Source of the DNA: Rhizobiales bacterium UBA1912
Lineage (GTDB): Bacteria; Pseudomonadota; Alphaproteobacteria; Rhizobiales; Devosiaceae
NCBI GenBank assembly: GCA_002337455.1
Contig: DDGC01000028.1
Coordinates: 1-64,000, forward strand
DNA length: 64,000 nucleotides
Reading direction: 5' to 3'
Both the position numbers and the translations under genes were made by a program. Within the stretch, counting starts at the first letter, position 1; each line of letters opens with the position of its first letter. Below are positions 61,678-64,000 of the stretch, piece by piece. A model generated the notes under the pieces. That model worked only from the letters and a program-made list of their open reading frames with translations. It was not told where the DNA came from and ran no database searches.

Positions 61678-62754
61678 ATGCTACATTTCCACCCACTGAC
61701 TGTCACCGATGTGCGGCGCGAGACCCGCGACGCCGTCGTGGTCACTCTGATGCCACGCGAGGAAGATCGCGCGCTTTTCGATTTCACGCAGGGCCAGCAT
61801 CTCACCCTGCGCAAGGCGTTCGACGGCGAGGAGCTTCGCCGCTCCTATTCGATCTGCGCCGGCAAGGACGAAGGAGTCCTTCGCGTCGGCATCAAGCGGG
61901 TCAATGGCGGTGCCTTCTCCACCTGGGCCAACGAACACCTTCTTCCGGGCGATCAGATTGACGCTATGCCCCCGATGGGCCGCTTCTATACGGCCATCGA
62001 GCCGGAGGCCGAAAAGCACTATTTGGGTTTTGCTGCCGGTTCGGGCATTACGCCGGTGCTGTCCATCATCAAGACAGTGTTGTCGCGGGAACCGCGTTCG
62101 CGCTTCACGCTGGTCTATGGCAACCGGCAGATCGGTTCGATCATGTTTCGCGAGGAACTCGAGGACCTCAAGAACAGCTATCTTGGCCGGTTCTCGGTCG
62201 TGCATGTGCTGCGGGCCGAAACTCAGGACGTCGATCTCTTCACCGGCCGCATCGATGCGGTCAAGGTCAAGGCCCTGTTCGAGCACTGGATCGATCCGGC
62301 ATCGATAGACACGGCTTTCATCTGCGGCCCTGAGCCGATGATGCTGGCCATCGCGGGAGCGTTGCGCGATCACGGGCTGTCCGACGACCAGATCAAGTTC
62401 GAACTGTTCTCCGCGGGCCAACCGGGCCGGGCCAAATCCGTCGCTATCTCTCGCGATGCGACTGAAACGGGTCTTGGAACCCAGGCGACAGTCACCCTTG
62501 ACGGAACGACCCGCTCGTTCCAGATGCCGCGCGGAGAACAGAGCCTCCTCGAAGCGGCGATCGCCAATCATCTCGACGCGCCATATTCCTGCAGAGCTGG
62601 CGTGTGCTCGACCTGCCGCTGCAAAGTCATCGAGGGCGAGGCCGAGATGGCCGTGAACCACGCCCTCGAAGATTACGAAGTCCGCGCCGGCTATGTGCTG
62701 AGCTGTCAGGCTGTTCCGCTCACAGAGAAGATCGTCTTCACCTACGACCAGTAG
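61678..62754 (+). CDS. paaE: Phenylacetyl-CoA epoxidase reductase PaaE
   Basis: 358 residues: an FAD domain (LRRSYSICAG), an NADP domain (FAAGSGITPVLSII, CGPEPMML), and a C-terminal plant-type 2Fe-2S ferredoxin (CRAGVCSTCRCKV and a later Cys in VLSCQ). It passes electrons from NADPH to PaaA. GAGGAG ribosome-binding site 8 bp upstream. Confidence 0.96.
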   Translation: MLHFHPLTVTDVRRETRDAVVVTLMPREEDRALFDFTQGQHLTLRKAFDGEELRRSYSICAGKDEGVLRVGIKRVNGGAFSTWANEHLLPGDQIDAMPPMGRFYTAIEPEAEKHYLGFAAGSGITPVLSIIKTVLSREPRSRFTLVYGNRQIGSIMFREELEDLKNSYLGRFSVVHVLRAETQDVDLFTGRIDAVKVKALFEHWIDPASIDTAFICGPEPMMLAIAGALRDHGLSDDQIKFELFSAGQPGRAKSVAISRDATETGLGTQATVTLDGTTRSFQMPRGEQSLLEAAIANHLDAPYSCRAGVCSTCRCKVIEGEAEMAVNHALEDYEVRAGYVLSCQAVPLTEKIVFTYDQ

Positions 62755-62815
62755 GTCACCGTCCCGGCAGGTTCACTTCGGACCGCCGAGCTCCAACTCG
62801 CCTTTAGGAAATGCC

Positions 62816-64000
62816 ATGTCCCCGTCTCCCCGTCGTATCGAAAGCTATGTTCAAGGACAATGGCGCCCCGGAACCGGCGCAGGGCAGACCATACTCGACG
62901 CTTCGACAGGCGAACCGGTCGCCGTCGTCGACTCCACCGGGGTCGATTTTGCCGGGGCGCTTGATTATGGTCGAAACGTTGCCGGTCCGAAACTCAGGGC
63001 GCTGTCCTTCCACGAGCGCGCCGGTCAGCTCAAGGCTCTGGGTCAGGCATTGATGGCCCAGAAGGAAGAGTTTTACCGCGAGAGTTTTCATACCGGCGCC
63101 ACCCGCGCCGATGGCTGGGTCGATATCGAGGGCGGGATCGGTACCATGCTCTCATACGCCTCAAAGGGCCGCCGTGAATTACCGAATACGCGCGTTCTCC
63201 TCGACGGCGTCGTGGAGCCACTGTCCAAGGACCAGAGTTTCAGTGCACAGCATGTCCTGACGCCACTCAATGGTGTCGCCGTGCATATCAACGCCTTCAA
63301 TTTCCCCGTCTGGGGCATGCTGGAAAAGATCTCGCCGAGCCTGCTGGCCGGCGTACCCTGCGTGGTCAAGCCCGCCTCTCAGACGGCGTACCTGACAGAG
63401 CTTGTCGTTCGCCGGATCATCGAAACAGGAATCCTTCCTGAAGGCGCGTTGCAGTTGATATCGGGCGCGGTCGGCGATCTGCTTGACCATGTGGACGGCC
63501 AGGACGTCGTTACCTTCACGGGGTCCGCATCGACGGGGCGCAAGCTCAAGACCCATCCGGCAGTCGTGACCAATTCGGTACGCTTTACAATGGAAGCCGA
63601 CAGCCTCAATGCGACCATCCTCGGGCCGGATGGCGCGCCGGGAACGCCAGAATTCGATCTTTTCGTGCGGGAGGTCGTGCACGAGATGACGGCCAAGGCT
63701 GGCCAGAAATGCACCGCCATACGCCGGGTGATCGCGCCGCGAGCCTTCATTGAACCTCTGGTGGCCGCAATTTCCGATCGTCTGGCCCGGATCACGCTGG
63801 GCAGGCCCGATGCGGAGGGGACGCGGATGGGGCCGCTCGCCAGCCTCGACCAGCGCACCGAGGTGTTGGCGCGCATCAAGGACCTGCAAGCTGAAGCCGA
63901 GATCGTGGCTGGTGACCCAGCGGACGTGCGAGTCGCCAGCGGCGACCCCGAGCGCGGTGCGTTCCTCAACCCCGTGTTAATGCTGAGCAAGGATCCGCTT
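62816..64000 (+). CDS. paaZ: Oxepin-CoA hydrolase / aldehyde dehydrogenase PaaZ, N-terminal part (cut by window end)
   Basis: 395 codons are open to the window end and no stop is reached. The sequence is the aldehyde dehydrogenase half of PaaZ: SYVQGQWRPG near the start, NAFNFPVWGMLEKISPSL, TFTGSASTGRKLK, catalytic Glu in FTMEADSLNA and catalytic Cys in KAGQKCTAIRRV. In the complete protein a MaoC-like hydratase would follow and open the oxepin ring. Start ATG 62816 follows TTTAGGAA; 62811 is out of frame. It lies 62 bp after paaE, as expected for the operon. Confidence 0.93.
   Translation, partial: MSPSPRRIESYVQGQWRPGTGAGQTILDASTGEPVAVVDSTGVDFAGALDYGRNVAGPKLRALSFHERAGQLKALGQALMAQKEEFYRESFHTGATRADGWVDIEGGIGTMLSYASKGRRELPNTRVLLDGVVEPLSKDQSFSAQHVLTPLNGVAVHINAFNFPVWGMLEKISPSLLAGVPCVVKPASQTAYLTELVVRRIIETGILPEGALQLISGAVGDLLDHVDGQDVVTFTGSASTGRKLKTHPAVVTNSVRFTMEADSLNATILGPDGAPGTPEFDLFVREVVHEMTAKAGQKCTAIRRVIAPRAFIEPLVAAISDRLARITLGRPDAEGTRMGPLASLDQRTEVLARIKDLQAEAEIVAGDPADVRVASGDPERGAFLNPVLMLSKDPL

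Noticed and set aside
1..64000. CRISPR array
   Set aside because: No set of evenly spaced short direct repeats was seen anywhere in the window.

Overview
The window is high-GC proteobacterial DNA. The gene families (PaaX-controlled paa operon, Dpp-type ABC cluster, 3' end of an elongator tRNA-Met typical of the class) point to an alphaproteobacterium, probably Hyphomicrobiales (Devosia/Pelagibacterium-like). This is inferred from family resemblance only. The window splits near 35.87 kb into a mosaic accessory half and an ordinary chromosomal half.

1-2.9 kb is the end of a copper locus: the C-terminus of a CopB-type P-ATPase, the wreck of a formyltransferase-like gene, a Cys-rich four-helix copper-storage protein, a frameshifted DUF305 gene and a small membrane-anchored protein. 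3.6-11.7 kb is a defence island. A tight minus-strand operon cap6 (TRIP13 ATPase) - cap8-like - cap7 (HORMA) - CD-NTase - nucC forms a complete type III CBASS with a NucC nuclease effector. Divergent from it lie an XRE regulator, an ImmA/IrrE-type metallopeptidase and a DEDDh exonuclease, which together look like a damage-sensing switch (CapH/CapP-like). Next comes a two-gene operon I do not recognise: a protein with a SAP-like segment, and a zinc-ribbon / alpha-beta hydrolase / C-terminal membrane helix protein. It is the best candidate here for an undescribed defence module.

11.9-17.8 kb holds two near-identical 210-residue tyrosine recombinases in direct orientation. They bracket a TetR - HlyD - ABC-2 permease - ABC-2 permease efflux cassette. 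18.0-26.1 kb is a metal-resistance block: a MerR regulator, a DsbB/DsbA-like pair, and a seven-gene operon (Zn/Cd/Pb P-ATPase, CDF-like protein, PCuAC chaperone, Sco, CcdA, LspA, CzcO-like flavoprotein). Three matching MerR-type operators link the three transcription units. 26.3-28.4 kb is an IS91-family element with a frameshifted recombinase. 29.0-35.9 kb looks like a small integrated replicon: hairpin-rich DNA, a Rep-like protein, small unknown genes, two metallophosphoesterases and a P4-type integrase, next to a 50-bp 3' fragment of tRNA-Met that marks the island's right boundary.

35.9-64 kb is chromosomal: an AlkB-like oxygenase, an AraC regulator, a truncated autotransporter head abutting a NodC/HasA-like glycosyltransferase, a BASS transporter, a siderophore-binding protein, DoxX, and a catabolic/uptake cluster (aldolase, LigI-like lactonase, Dpp-type ABC transporter) with a LysR gene facing it. 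Divergent to that cluster is a pair of unknown proteins, one an EPTP-type beta-propeller. After two secreted proteins and a MarR gene, the window ends in the phenylacetate operon paaX / paaJ-paaA-B-C-D-E-paaZ, with paaZ cut off by the window edge.
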